Shown piece by piece: positions 22,401-35,419 of a DNA stretch of 64,000 nucleotides (position 1 is its first letter; the number at the start of each line of letters is the position of its first letter). Location: the NCBI GenBank assembly GCA_946965045.2, contig OX337229.1, positions 4,774,001 to 4,838,000 on the forward strand. The letters are read 5' to 3'. The position numbers and the translations under genes are program-made. This DNA comes from Epithemia pelagica. Taxonomy: Eukaryota; Bacillariophyta; Bacillariophyceae; Surirellales; Surirellaceae. The notes under the pieces were generated by a model that had not been told where the DNA came from, did no database searches, and worked only from the letters and a program-made list of their open reading frames with translations.

Positions 22401-25400
22401 CATTTGCCCAAGAACTATCGGCACACAATCCTCTAACGCAAGCAAGATGAAATTACTTGACGCCGCTAAAGCAACATCGCCGACAACATCAGAATCACTG
22501 TTCTGTCCACGGGAAGCGTACAGCTTCAATGGACCTGAGAGAGCTTGGTAGATGTGTTCTACTCTACCAAAATCATCTGGAGTCGTTGCGACTACGCCAT
22601 CCAGAGCGCCGATGAACACTGGAGGACCAATAAGCCCAAGGATTCTTGCCTGAGTGGCCATGTCAAGGTTAAGCCGTTCAACAAGTCGACGGGTCTCTGC
22701 GAGGAAGAGACCTGGAATTTCGAATGCATGTTGGTCGTGCAAAGCTGAACCCATTCGAGAAGCCATTAAGAGTGCTCGCGTGAACATGAATTTACCCATC
22801 TTAGTTCCCAGATCGCAAGCTTCGCCTATGGATGAAAGACAACGTAACGCAGCTCTCTTGTAGAAAAGAAGTGTTTCGAATTCTCGTCTTTCCGTCAAAG
22901 CTTTGTCATGCGAGGACTTTGCTGTAGAGCATAGCTTCACGAGAATCTTGTCCATCAGCTCGAAGAAACGAACTACACACGCTTTCTGAATTTTCACGTA
23001 AGGTTCAGAGAGTTTCTGCTGCTCCTGGTCACTCATTCTGGACAGCTCATCTTCTGTAGCCAACGCAAGTGTTACTGCGAAAGGATTACCTGCGAGCAAG
23101 AACTTTCCAATAGTCCTTGACGCATAGTCGCGAAGGCGCATGTCGCCTTCCTCCAAGGCAGACTTTACTAAAAACTCCAGAAAAAACCTTCCATCACACG
23201 TCGACCTTGTCTCGCTCCCAGAAACTGGCGGTTGTGCTGCAAAACCTGATATCTCCATCGCATCGGCTGACTTAGCGAGCAAATGAGACGCTGCGGTCAC
23301 TGCTATTGATCGAACAACAACGTCATGGGACGTGAAAGCAAACTGGAGAATATCTCGTAGACGACCCTCTTTGATCTTCGAAAGCCGATCATTTTCACAC
23401 GTTCTCTCGAGACGCATTCGAATTGCTTTGACAGAAAGTTCGACTTGGTCTTGAAGAATATGAGGCAACAAAGCAGGAATCACTTCGTTTTCCGAAATAG
23501 ATGTGTTTTTCGAGATTCCATGTTGAGCAGAAAGTATAATCTGAATACAAAGGGAAACCAAATCGCCGCACAATTTCTCTTTTTCTTCACCGAAAGAAGT
23601 GGCTAACACACGCACACGTCGTATGGCATTCACAACAAACAACGCAACAGGAACCCTTTCTTCGAGTTTTTCATGTTGCTCAACGTTCTGAGTCATCCAC
23701 GAAGTGAGGTACCTTATGCATTTTATCACCGCGTTGATGAGGGCATCTTCGTGTGAACGTCGAACGACATCCAACATCAGCTCGAGTAATACTGATACCA
23801 GATATGGTTCGGCACTGGTTGTAAGGGTTTTTCCTTCAGCAATCGCAAGGGACTCCATGATGAATTCTACAAACAACCTCTCGTAACTACTTTCAGTCCA
23901 TGTGGAAGAGTGATGAGTCTTGGCTCGCTTCTTGGTTCGTTCATTTACCTGATTTGGTTCATCCGAACTCGGAGGCAAATGCAAACGACGTTCGCTTGCT
24001 GAGCAATCAATGCCGGACTCGTGTTCGGACCCAAACATAGAAAGGCATAATGCTACTAAGGGACGCTGTCGTTCGGATATGTTCCTTCTGAAATCTGACA
24101 GGAGCATAGGCGCAACAAGGTGAACAAGTTTCGGGTCATGCATGGCACGAAAAAGGTTTTGGCAAACATCCTCACATGAGCTCGGAATATCTGCAAAATA
24201 CGTGAATTGATCAAACAGACCATCCAGGCGTTGCCTGGATATGGTACAAAGAGATTCCAGAACACAGGAAGACAGTTGTGAGTGAGTCAACATGACATCA
24301 CGTCCTTGTGTCTTGTACAAAATGCGGACACAGTCCATGAGAACTGGGAAAGTACATCTTTGAATGACCTGCAACACAGATCGGTTTTCTTCATGCACGA
24401 ATATGTGTTGCATCAATCGGGACAATCCCTCTGCAAGGGACTGCTGTACGGGGGAAGTCGTGGATTCGCCTCCAGAAGAAGCGGTCAGGAAACGGAAAAC
24501 TGACTGAGCAACCATGAGACCCAGCTTCATTTTTACAGATTCATGTAACAGCCCAGCATTGCTATCAAGTAGAAGAAAGTGCGATATCTTGACAGAAGCC
24601 ACAGCCGCACATTTTGTAGAAAAGTCCACAATTCTCTGCCCGGTATAATAGGTCCATGGTCGCGAGAAAATTTGTCCCAAAGAGTCCACCAAGTCAAAAA
24701 TGAGATCAGTGTCATTCAAAACCGCTGAAAAATATGCATTCGACTTCTCAAACCCAATGGGCAAGGATGGTACGACATCATCGGTTGGATGCAGACGGGA
24801 AGACCGTCGGCTGGAGAGGAACTGACTTAGGATACATGTCAATGTAGATTCCAGAACTACAATCACATCCAAAGACGTCAACTCGAGAATAAATTCTGTA
24901 TTTTCTGGTAGATCGCTTTCCGCTGTTGTGAATGGAAATAATATGATTTCGACAGTGTCGACCATTGCAGAGTGCTGTCGCTGTAACATGGCCAAATCTC
25001 CAATCATGTGCACCAAATCTCGTAAGATGACAATGTCAAACTGGTTTCCTGGAACGAGGTTGAGCAACCGGGCCACCGTGACTGCGATAATATCAGCAAC
25101 ACCAACTTCCACGTTTTGAAGGTATTCCTCCGTAGTGTGCCGAATGATGGATGGTGAGACGGCATGCTGCAATAGATAGAATACTCTAGGGAGAACTATA
25201 AGAAGCACGCAAGCATGAAAGCCAAAGGAAATGTTTAGAAGAGAGTCTGCTTGTCAAGCAGCGGCATGATCTGTGATTCCACAACGTACCTTCGCCGGCA
25301 CCCTTGCCCAATCGAAAGAGGTGTGGGGCATGGACACAAAACCCTCCTGCCAAGACATTGCAGTAAAAGTCACAGATATGACGTACATCCAGTGGTGTGG

Positions 25401-25782
25401 GCCCTGCAGATGACGAGGAATCAGAAGGTCCAACGGCTCGATAATGTTTCTCCACCCGTGGTAAAAGTCCTCGAAGAATCTTCAATGCGTCTCGACAAAA
25501 CTTGGGAACACTGGCTTCGTTTTCGCAGGCAATGTTGTTGGCGTCAGTGGAAGGTCTGTCCTTGTGAAAGGCAAGATGATTTTTGCAGGACTCCGAAAGC
25601 TGATGGAGAAGACGACTGGTGGAAGGACCTGACGATGCCGACTTTGAGGCGGTATCCGTGGGCGGATTGTTTCTCGTAGTAGTGGATGTCAAGGATGATG
25701 ACGTGTCCTCTGTCGTGGTAATTTCCAATCCAAGCCGACCATCTGGGGAGCTCCGAGAACGCTTTTTATCTCTTCGCACCAT
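16410..25782 (-). CDS. ATR: ATR/Mec1-type PI3K-like checkpoint kinase
   Basis: Five minus-strand exons: 25782-25290, 25195-21596, 21534-18112, 18042-17049 and 16968-16410. Introns are 94, 61, 69 and 80 bp (donors GTACGT, GTACGT, GTAAGT, GTAAGT); every junction keeps phase and joins conserved text, e.g. WHLAWLVHSKDQ and GLGDRHAENILVD. The product is about 3,022 residues, somewhat longer than human ATR (2,644). Long helical repeats fill the N-terminal two thirds; a FAT region precedes the kinase. Kinase landmarks: ATP lysine in MHFLIKQEAAGDLRKD, catalytic GDRHAEN near 2830, metal-binding VHVDFD. The text GLSLPKPEIVPFRLT and GPCGTDGIF is ATR-like rather than ATM-like. A FATC end (NLVQLFSGWMPWV) closes the protein. 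ATR senses RPA-coated single-stranded DNA and restrains the cell cycle during replication stress, in the nucleus. Confidence 0.93.
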
Positions 25783-26537
25783 TGCAAGTGATGAGCTTTC
25801 CTTCACGAGCTTGTTTGGGGAGAGTTGATGTCGTATGGTTCATGGCGATGGCCATTTGATGGAATTGATGTGAAGAGTGTCGGAATGAAAAAATGCTTCC
25901 AGTCCCGCGGGGCTTGAGTTCTTTGCGGTTGACGACAATATCTTTGCCCCCAAAACAAAGCACCCCTTATCGACGCTCCCCTCAAATTTGTTGCTCGCCG
26001 CCATTCAGATTATTCACGGAGTGACAAACAACCACAACCACCACACGCAAAACGCAAAACTCTATCTACTTTGCGCGTGTTGTGAGTTGTGAACACCCAA
26101 CAACTCAACAAACAGAGAGAGGGCAAGAAGGATCGAATCTCCGTACTGCCGTCCCGGAGAAGGCACCCTGTTCGTTCTTCTTGATTACGTTGCTTATCTC
26201 TTCTGATCGCGGAGCAAGATCTGTGGAGTTCAACAGAGTAAAAGTTGCTGAGACTACGGAGAGAGAGAGAGTAAACGAAGCACAAAAAAGAGAACTCGAA
26301 GAGGTCTCAATTATTGGTTTTGAACCACACCTCTCCGCTCGGTTGATTCGGTTGATCCATCATTGGACGTTGGTGTCTCAAATTCAAGCCTCTCTTTGTC
26401 TGCACTGGCGTGAGTTTCGAGTGCGGACCAGAAATCGATATTCATTCTTATTCGATTCATCGATCTGTCCACCGTGGTTGTTGCTTGAACTACGACTCAT
26501 AGTTTCGTCCGATCATTTTCGGTGGAATCTGGATAAC
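25783..26537. promoter_or_regulatory. divergent intergenic region (ATR / DUF4116 gene)
   Basis: 755 bp between outward-facing starts. The plus-strand frame of the DUF4116 gene is open back to about 26,082 but contains no ATG before 26538 and shows no conserved motif, so I treat it as 5' UTR. A GAGAGAGAGAGAG run lies near 26,260. Confidence 0.45.
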
Positions 26538-29179
26538 ATGAATCACAATCCGCAAATTCTACAACATCAAGCCCAAGATATGTATACCCAAAGCCAAGAG
26601 TATGGTGCTCGTCGAACCAGCGATTTTCATGCACTCGCCAAGGATGCCGCAGAAGTATGGTCGAACCTTCCTCCTGAGCTGCGGGTGGATAAAGAGTATA
26701 TCTTGCATGCTTTGAAACACTCTCCTACACTTCCGCCAAAGGTTGACTTTGAACGCGCTTTTCCCAAATCACTACGATTCGACAAACAAATTGTCTTGAC
26801 CTTTTGCCAACGATCTGACTTTACCCAGCTCTACAAGGATCGATTGCTCTATGTTCCTGATTGCTTGAAAAATGATCAAGAAGTTATGATAGCTTATTGT
26901 TCCAAGATTCCTCGGAGTTTGCAAGAGGCCAGCGAAGAATTACGCAACAATGTTCATGTTGTTCAAGCTGCCGTACAACTGAATGGTTTGGAATTGCAAT
27001 ATGCCAGCCCTGCCCTGCGTTCCAATCGAGAGTTGGTTGTTCAAGCATGTGAAAACAATGGCCTCGCCTTGGAATTCTGTCCTCCGGGACCATTGCGTGA
27101 TGAGTTAACGTCCGATCGTCAGTTCATGTTGTCAACCGTTTTGAAAGATCACGGCCCCATGTTTCGCTATCTTGGTCCCACATTGCAGCATGACAGGGAA
27201 TTGGTACTTCAAGCCTTGGAACATGGAATGCGCTTTCGTTACTGTCCACCGGAATATCAGAACGATACCGACCATTTTGTTGTTTCAGCACTGCAGCGAC
27301 GAGCCGACTTGTATTTGCAGTTGCCACATCCCGTACAGGCAATGCGTAACGTCACGTTGGCTGCTTTGACATCTTTGAATGTCACACCGCTTGTCCTTGA
27401 GAAGGGATTGCAGCTTTTCCCGGACATGCTTTCGCAGCGTCCAGTAGCCTTGGCGTATGTTAAAAGCGCCGAGTTGAGTCACGTTCAAGAATACATTACC
27501 GAACAAGCACCAAATGCTTTCAAGGATGATGAGGAAATTATGTTGGCTGCTATTTCCCGGCATTCCAAATTATTCACGCATGCATCGTTGCGTCTGCAGC
27601 GTCAGTATGACATTGTCTTGGCCGCCATTGATGTAGATTCGGCAGCCGATGTTCTGAGTGCTGTTGGAAACGAGATGTTGCGTGCGCATCCAATGATTGT
27701 TGTCCAAGCGATTGACGTTTACCCCAAACGTCAATTGCGACTGTTGCGAACCCATATTCCGTTGGAGCTGTGGTCGGATCGTGATGTGGCCCTGGCCTAC
27801 ATTCGCCGAAGTGGACGTGTTTTGGAAGTCCTCGAACCCTTGTTGGAACACGATGAAGAGTTGGCCTTGGAAGTGGCAGAGCACGCTAGCCCCGATTTTG
27901 GACGTGTTGGAGAAGCTTTGAGAAGCAATGTCGACTTTATGAAGCGGGCCGTCGACCGAAATGGACGCGTGTTGCGGTACGCCCTAGTTGGAGAAGACAA
28001 TCTTGACTTGGCCGTACGGGCTCTGGCGCAGCATCCTCATGCGTTACAACGAACAAGGTGGAGCAGTGGCAGCGAGGTGACATCCTATATACAATCCAAG
28101 TTAGAATTGCACAACAACTTTTTAACGTTTCTGAGCGGGATTGCCTTTGACCGCCATCTACCATCTCACCAGCGATCCGCTCTGGCGATGTTGGACAGAG
28201 GCCAAGAAACACGACAAGCGTTTATGCGATTGGTTGTAAGTACTTATCGGAAATTGTCTTGGCTCGAAAACTGCATAAGGTCTCAGTCTCACAATATGGC
28301 GGACTTGTTGGTTTCTTTATCTCTTGTTTCTTGCAGGCTGAGTTTCTGGGAGTTCCCGTCGGTGTTGAGTTGCGCCTTTTTAGGAAAGCGTCAGAGAATT
28401 TAACGGAGTCTTCTTCCGACAGTAATAATGATTTGTACAATAATACGGAAGCGGAGGAATGGGACGTTGCGGATAGACGAGCTTTTCAACGCCGTCGACA
28501 AAACGAACGGAATCTCGGTGCCGGTGGTCTCCACCATCACGATGCTGAAGATGCCCTTGAGATGCTCCTAGATTTGGAGGACATGGTCGACGGCCCCCCT
28601 TTTGAACTCTTTCCCCCACCTGGGGAAGACAATAACAACGATCGTCTCAATCGTCGACCACCTGCTCGAAGAAACCAAAATGTTGGACCTAGAGAGGGAA
28701 GAGAGGAAAATCCAGGAGGTGCTCACGCTGTCCGCAACGTTGGTTTGGCTGGACGTCGTGGTCTCGGATGGGGTGCGTGGATGATGGAAAGAAGAGACAG
28801 ACCTCGTCATCAACTTCATCGTGATCGAGAGGAAGCACCGCCGGCTGCCATGCTTGAAGATCGAGATTTACTTGCTGGTCGTGGGCACCCTCGAGAAGAC
28901 GAAGGACAACGAGAAGATGGCGATGTCATTGAAGAACGCGAGCAACGAAGATGGAATCATTTTCGTACTCATCGTCGTGCAGCTGCCGAACTTGAAGCTT
29001 TAGATGATCAGGCTGGGTTGGGCGGTAACCAAGGGAATGAAGCGTTGCTTAACGGCGAAAACGAGGATGATCGTCGCAATAGAGATCGCCGACGATGGCA
29101 TGAAGATGCACGAACTTTTCGTCGCGAACGCGGGCGGTATCGCCGTGGCTGGTTGCGTCCCAATGATCATGAAGAATAA
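26538..29179 (+). CDS. DUF4116-repeat protein with Arg/Asp/Glu-rich tail
   Basis: Two exons, 26538-28235 and 28337-29179, with a 101-bp GTAAGT...TTGCAG intron in phase 0; product about 846 residues. Residues ~50-540 are built of ~45-50-residue units such as LRVDKEYILHALKHS, LRSNRELVVQACENNG, LQHDRELVLQALEHG and LRSNVDFMKRAVDRNG, the pattern of DUF4116, a helical repeat abundant in protists. Its function is unknown, probably protein binding. Exon 2 encodes FLGVPVGVELRLF and then a charged, disordered tail rich in Arg, Asp, Glu, Gly and His. No membrane segment is visible in the spliced product. Confidence 0.85.
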
Positions 29180-29710
29180 TGCAGCTGACAGAGGAGCTTT
29201 TGCTTGTCATGAGTCCTGTGGCTGAGCTACATTATCGGTCTTCGTACATATATTGGCATTTTGCACCCTATCGATCCTTCCTGCGCGAAGAATTTGACGT
29301 TTTTGTATTTCAATGCATTGTCAAGTGATACTATCTATCTCCAAAGCAAGCATATTAAGTCGTTCCACAGGGGTCAAAGGATAGCCGCAGCAAACCTGTA
29401 GAGGATGAGTCCACTGAAAAATTTGGCCAAGCATTTCCTCTTCGACGATCCTTCATTCGCATTATTGTTCAATGTAGTGTTCAGATTGTATTTTCCTCTT
29501 TCTTGGAACACAACGTTTTTTCTGTTCTGCAACATTGAATCTCGTCACAGAATTCACTATATTCTAACGTGAAGTAATATTTCTCTACGTAAACGTGCAC
29601 TACGTAGTCATATTCCCTATTGGTTCATACGTCAATAGGAAATCATTTAGTTTGATTACGTTTATTCCGTGGTAAACTCATACTGTCACGTATCGCATCT
29701 TTTGCTTCGA
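29180..29710. other. intergenic between convergent genes, 531 bp
   Basis: AT-rich 3' flanks of the DUF4116 and SPX-MFS genes. Near 29,610-29,642 there is an imperfect hairpin (TTCCCTATTG, ten-base loop, CAATAGGAA). Nothing else was recognised. Confidence 0.4.
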
Positions 29711-32700
29711 TTACATCAGATAGAAAAAGTGCTTTTTGATCAGAAGCATGATGGGAAACGAAAAGATGAAAAGAGGAATGGCAACTGCAGGAGCAAAGGT
29801 TGAGGTTTGGAGTTGTCACAGCTATGAAATCCTTGTTCGTTAATGTACGTACTTGTATTGATGATGTCCGTGTTAATAAGTCGATGTGAGAGAACGACAG
29901 ACAAAAGTTGCAGATCGGCAACAATTCTGGCAAGAAACCCAATAACCACAACCACTGTCCCGAGGTTGAGTACCACGCTATGCCTTAGGGGGGAAAGCTT
30001 GGATAGAAGTGACAATGTGGCGCTTTCAACAGCGACCAAACCTGCGTACGTAACAGTAACTCCAAAGAGGTACTGAAACACACCAAAACTCCAATCGTAA
30101 GTATTCGTATGTTGGTTATTTTGCGATTCAGTCAAAAGATTTGGTACCCGTTGGGCCAACGAGAAGCAACTGGTCCAATTGATCAAAATGAATGAGCCTG
30201 CAGAAGCGACGATAATCATTCGCTTCAAAAAGTGATTCATGTCAGTAACTGATTTACTTGCGTTGGGGCAGGGAATTTATTCTGCTCACCTTTAATACAA
30301 CTCGTTCTTCGAACCTCCGAGCGACACGTTCACAGAAGCAAATGACCAGCGGCACCAATAGAGTCAAGACTACAAGGACCGCCCCAGCTCGTAGTCCACT
30401 CCAATCGAAGTAATGTGTCGTTATCAGGGGAGTGGCGGTAAAGAATATCTCAATAGCGAAACTCACATAGAACACAATGAACAACAGTGCTGGGATTGCG
30501 ACATGATATGAGAGAAGTTTCCGTAGTCTTGCCGCGAGCGTCCTCGTGGCACCCCTCGAAGGTCCCCGCGGCCTCATCTCTTTGGAGGATGGATGCCGTA
30601 ATGGCACTGTTTCATCTTCTGGTTGTATTGCTCCGTTTCCGTCCGCACCAGGGATACCAGCATTGTCCTCCACCAGTTTGGACGAGGACCAAATGCTTCT
30701 GGGCGTTCCAATAGGGTCACTATCAGACGAGTCATCCCCCTGCTCTTCAGCACTTTCGCCCAAGGCCTCCCCGGTCTTCTCCTTTGCACCATGTTCCGAC
30801 TCGCCCATATGATACGGTCTCTTTCTATGAAATTGAAGTAGAAGACGTACAATGTGTGCGGCCCAAAGGAGGGCCATCAGCCAACTAGCGAATCGCATTG
30901 ACCGTACTCCAATCGTGAACCTCAAAGGGACAAGTTCAGTACAAATACCGAGAGCCAATCCCAGGAGGGTACCAATGATTCGACAGAAGACGACTTTGGC
31001 CGTTGCTGGGATAACCTGAGAAGGCCAGAAAGCTAACACCAGTTGCCGATGAAGTATCTCAGCGGAACTGAAACCAACAATGAACCTTCCGAGCAAAGCA
31101 AGGCGTATCGATTGTCTGTCGATTGCCACCCCATTTATGATATTTCCCGCAACACCAGCAAAACCAGAAAATATCAACAGTTTCCAAACTAATCTCACGT
31201 TCACAGATGCCCGCCTGCCATGAGAGGAAGAATCCCCCGAAAGGATGACGCAATGAAAGATGACAATCAATAGTGCAGCAAGGTTTGGAGCACCAATCAC
31301 AATACTTGAGTAAGCATAAGGTGCGCCTGTCGAAGCAACGAAAGTGTTTGTTGTCGCATGCGCGATGTAGTAGTTCATCTACGGCGGGATTAGAGCGGAA
31401 ATCATACACCGCAAATTTGCGAATTGATACAATCTTACCATATATAGCAAGCATCCCGCGGCGTTCAGCTGCGTGGCCACGAGTGGTATGTCTGGGAAGG
31501 AGTAATTGATACGTTCGATGGGGTCGCTCCTAGACACGAAACGTTTTATATCGAGCTCTCGAGAATCAGGATCAATGTTCAAGCACCCAACAACGTTCAG
31601 AAGATCTCGATACAACAATGTAGGAGACGGGCTAGCAGCAGAGGGTGAAGTTGATACGCCCAGTGTTGAGACCATCAAGTCAGCCAAAGACTCTTTCATC
31701 CATCGCCCCTTGCTCAGGCCTTCAAAAAGAATTCCCTGCAAGCGGACCATTTAATGAGAATCATTATACACATTTCAAGTCTTGAATTTTGTCGAACGTA
31801 CCGTGTCTAAGAGAATTGCGGCGTCGGGATTAAAAGAGACAAAGAAGTCCAAGGTCGCCCTAGAGCACCCATCGAGACCTTCCCCCATGTTTGGTCTTCC
31901 TGTAAACGTGATCATTGAACGAGAAAGATATGTGTAAAAATGATGCGTCTTGTATCGCGCTGCTTCTCCCAAGGCAAAGATGGAAGTGACTGTAAATCGC
32001 AACCGGGTCAGCGAGATACTAGAAGCAGTCGATGGAGGACCTTCGCAACGCTCATCCTCAGACAGAACATCCTGGAAAAGTCCATTTCTCTGTCCTCGTT
32101 GATGTGATGTTGACGCATTTTTTGCGGCAGGATCATTACCTCCAGATCTCCGAGGCGTTTCATTCAGTTTCGTTAGGGCATTTTGTCGCAACCGAGCGAC
32201 CTCGTATTCAGAGAGGGCCAGGGCCAAACAAGATGAAATTACTTGTACAGTCCTGGAGTTAGCCAGCTTCTGAATTTTGCGATCATACAGGCCGACCCTG
32301 TGAAAACGCCACAGAAGAAAAGAAGACATATTTGAGAGAGAGAAACAGACATCTTCTCCTTGGCAAATGAACGACTTGAACCGTGACTTACAATTTGTAC
32401 TGACTCATACTGGCTAACAGTGTAGGGCTGACAAAGATGAAAAATTGTGAGACCGAGCTACTCCTTTGCCGTTGCGACTAAGACCAAAACTCACTGTGCT
32501 TCATAGATATCACCTGAATTTCTGGCAATAAGTCCTCCCAGAGTTTGCGTATCTTCAATTGCTGCCGGTCCCTTTGTAGTACGATGGTAGTACCCTCCGA
32601 GCATACGATTCATGAGGAGTCGATCATGTTTGCCACAAATCTTTCGTACAGCAATGAGATTGACACAAATAAACCGTAGGACATGAATCAGTTCGACCCC

Positions 32701-34761
32701 TACTGCTGTGTATCCATCGACTTCTTCGACGGCAGAAATTAACAACATATCCTCCCCTAATATTTGATCGTTCCTTAGAAATATGGGTCGTCGTTTCCGC
32801 AATTCCGTGAAATGCGCAATTTGACGCAAGGCGGCCGCATTCGCGTACTCTTGAGCACGCGACTCATGCTCAGGACTGGATTCTCCCGATTTGGAGGACC
32901 CTGCAGACATTTTCTTTTGCGCCGACGTTGAGCTTTTGGATTGCGTTGCACTACTATGACCAGAACGTTTCCCTCCTCCCTGTGATGCCTGTTTGCGGCG
33001 TCTTGTCGAAGAGGAGGCTGCTTGATCGCTTCCTGTTCCACCACCCATTGCCGCAAAGACAGTGGGAATCCGTTCTCCTCCATTCGTGTCTTCTTCGGAC
33101 GAATCAGACCATATCCCCTGCCCCGCCGCCACACCTTCGTCCTCTGACGACGACGCCGAGGGATGCAATCCGGCATCCGACAGGGGATAATCAAAGGCGT
33201 CGGCCGATCGATGATCTTGACCCCCGTGATGATGGTGATGATGATGATGGTGCTGTTGACGACGATGATTACTGCTGTTATTCATGCTATTTGCATCAAA
33301 GTCATCAATATTGGAAAATCGCAGACTACCTGCTGTGTCGGCCAATTCGCCCAGACGAGATTGCGCAAACAGAATGACCTTTTCTGTTTCGGCTCGCAAC
33401 AAACCCAAGAATCGTTCAGTAATGGCCCGAGCTTTGGAATGGGCCAATCTCAAATGTCGCGGAGCTTTCTTCTCGCGTCGTTTACGCAATTCGCGCAAAC
33501 GCTTTCTTCGGCTGCGTCGTTGTCGGCGTTCTCGTTTCCGTTCTTCCAGAAACCGTCGCTTCTGGCTGTTGCTGCTCGTAATCGATGCGTGATGATGATG
33601 ATGAGTTGATGCCGCACCTGAAGCGGACAATGGATGGGACAACAAGGGAGATGCATTCAAAGAGGAGGCAGCTGTACTGGGATCACGCATAAGGTGATGT
33701 TGAGATTGAGGTTGTTGGAGTAGTGGTTGTTGTTCTCCCGTAGTGGATGCCAACAAATGGGAGGCCCCAGGTAGCAGAATGGATCCCGCGCTACTATCGA
33801 GAGAAGCACGTGTCAAATGAGTACCAGCACCACCTCCTCCATACATGGGCATGGGTGGGGTGATGCTTTCAGTGGAGAAGGTATAGAGCGATGATCCTGC
33901 CGCTGCTGCACTGGGACCATGAGACGCCACCGTGTTTGATGGGGCTCCACCAGCGGTCGTTGTTCCAGTTGTAGTCGTCGCAGTCGCCGAAGGAAGTAAG
34001 GAAGAGGTGTCTCGGCTACTTACTACCACTGGAGCATTGAGAAATGACTGCCGCAAACTGGCTGATCCTCCACCTTGACTAGTATCTTCATCCCAGAAAT
34101 TGTTCATATAGAACGCATGCGGTCCCGCCATTCCACTACTGTCCATGTAAAATGCGTCTTCTTCTGGAAGGTGCTTCATATTGCTTTTTCTAAACTTTGA
34201 CTTTTTGGCATTTGGATTGTCAGCCAAGTGATGATGTTCTCCAGCCCCAGCAAGGGACGACGAGGACTTTTCCCATCCTCCCCAAGAGGCAAAGGAGTAG
34301 GACACACCTCCACAACCCGAAGCATTTTCTTCATCTGAAGAACTAGGTTCTTTGGAATAAGAAAGCAAAAATGGTTGATTGGACTGATGATGTGAATTGT
34401 TGTGAGAATTGTTGGAATGCATTTTGTGGTCTGCTTCGACATGAATGGAACTGTTGGACGACATGCATTCTTCATTGGAATCCTCTACCGACATGTATGC
34501 TTCGTCGCTGTCTGATGCCAGAAAGAGTTCATCACGATAGTCTCGAGATTGGTCATGATTAGGCTTGCCGCCGGAATCTCCCCCTCCTGCACCCGACGAC
34601 GGGTCAAAGACGTGAGCCACAGACGTCCGTCTCCGATGCCCTTCCTCTTCGTATACGGCTTCAATTTGTGACAACAGCAGTTTTAATGTCTCGTAATCCA
34701 AATATGCACCTTCCCATCCTGGTCGACGCGCGATACGCAGCGAAGAGCCAAAACCGACCAT
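29711..34761 (-). CDS. SPX-MFS phosphate transporter (PHT5/VPT-like, vacuolar type)
   Basis: Seven minus-strand exons: 34761-32495, 32427-32392 (36 bp), 32297-31802, 31735-31439, 31378-30290, 30222-29853 and 29784-29711. Introns are 67, 94, 66, 60, 67 and 68 bp, and all phases agree. The product is about 1,542 residues; plant homologues are near 700. The N-terminus is an SPX domain (MVGFGSSLRIAR, YLDYETLKLLLSQI), interrupted by a ~550-residue S/H/N-rich insert, and resumed by HFTELRKRRPIFLRND and RKICGKHDRLLMNRM, which carries the lysine cluster that binds inositol pyrophosphates. The MFS part follows from LYMMNYYIAHATTNTF, with about ten hydrophobic segments. The last exon supplies a final hydrophobic stretch (IAIPLFIFSFPIMLLI). 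By family knowledge it moves phosphate across an internal membrane under inositol-pyrophosphate control. Confidence 0.9.
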
Positions 34762-35419
34762 GGTTACTTTGTGTCTTCCTCAATCGACGCGAGATATTGG
34801 AAACAATGACAACACTGTAAATACTAGCGAAAACGTTAGCAGTCCAACCAATTCCCAGATGGCTCAGAAAATGCAAAGAGCTGATCTCGAAGTCCAGAGG
34901 AGATACACAACAGGGTCACCCAGAAGAGCAAAAACAATGAACAAGAAATCTTCCTAGAACACACAAAAGGTGGAGGGAACATTGCGCTTCTTTTGGATGT
35001 CCTACAAGCTCTCCCGGTTGTCAGGCGTGACGCACGCGCGCCCACACTGCCTCTCGCGCAAAGATGGTCAGAGTCGCGACCAAAAAAGTCTATGGTTCTA
35101 TCTGCTGCTCCACAAATCTCCAATCATACACTCTCTAGGATACGACAAACCGAGAACTCATCTGCTCTAAAGACAACCAAAAAGGGATGGCTCAAGCTGC
35201 CAAGAAAAGCCTGCAAACCTTTTCCGTTGGGGTACAAGGTGGAGGGATTGCGCACATCAACGTCCTAGGAAAGGGACGCACCCGTAGCGATTTAGCCCGG
35301 AAGAACGATGATAACCAGACCAGTCCAAGCTTTTGAGACAAGATACCGAGCTCTCCCGTGTTGGTTTCACTCTTATGTTGGTCGAAACATCTTGACGACA
35401 CTTTGATGAACAGTGCACG
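34762..35419. promoter_or_regulatory. upstream region of the SPX-MFS gene, 658 bp
   Basis: Lies between the SPX-MFS start and the stop of the same-strand Nudix gene. It should hold the SPX-MFS promoter and the Nudix 3' UTR. No known phosphate-response motif was identified by eye. Confidence 0.4.

Noticed and set aside
16410-25782. Assignment of the large kinase to ATM or TOR
   Set aside because: The VHVDFD...PEIVPFRLT and GPCGTDG text fits ATR; no FRB-like segment before the kinase was seen.
26082-26537. Extension of the DUF4116 frame upstream of its ATG
   Set aside because: No ATG in the stretch, and no sequence resembling the domain; more likely 5' UTR.
29610-29642. Hairpin as a transcription terminator
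   Set aside because: Rho-independent terminators do not apply to nuclear genes; the hairpin is imperfect and could be chance.
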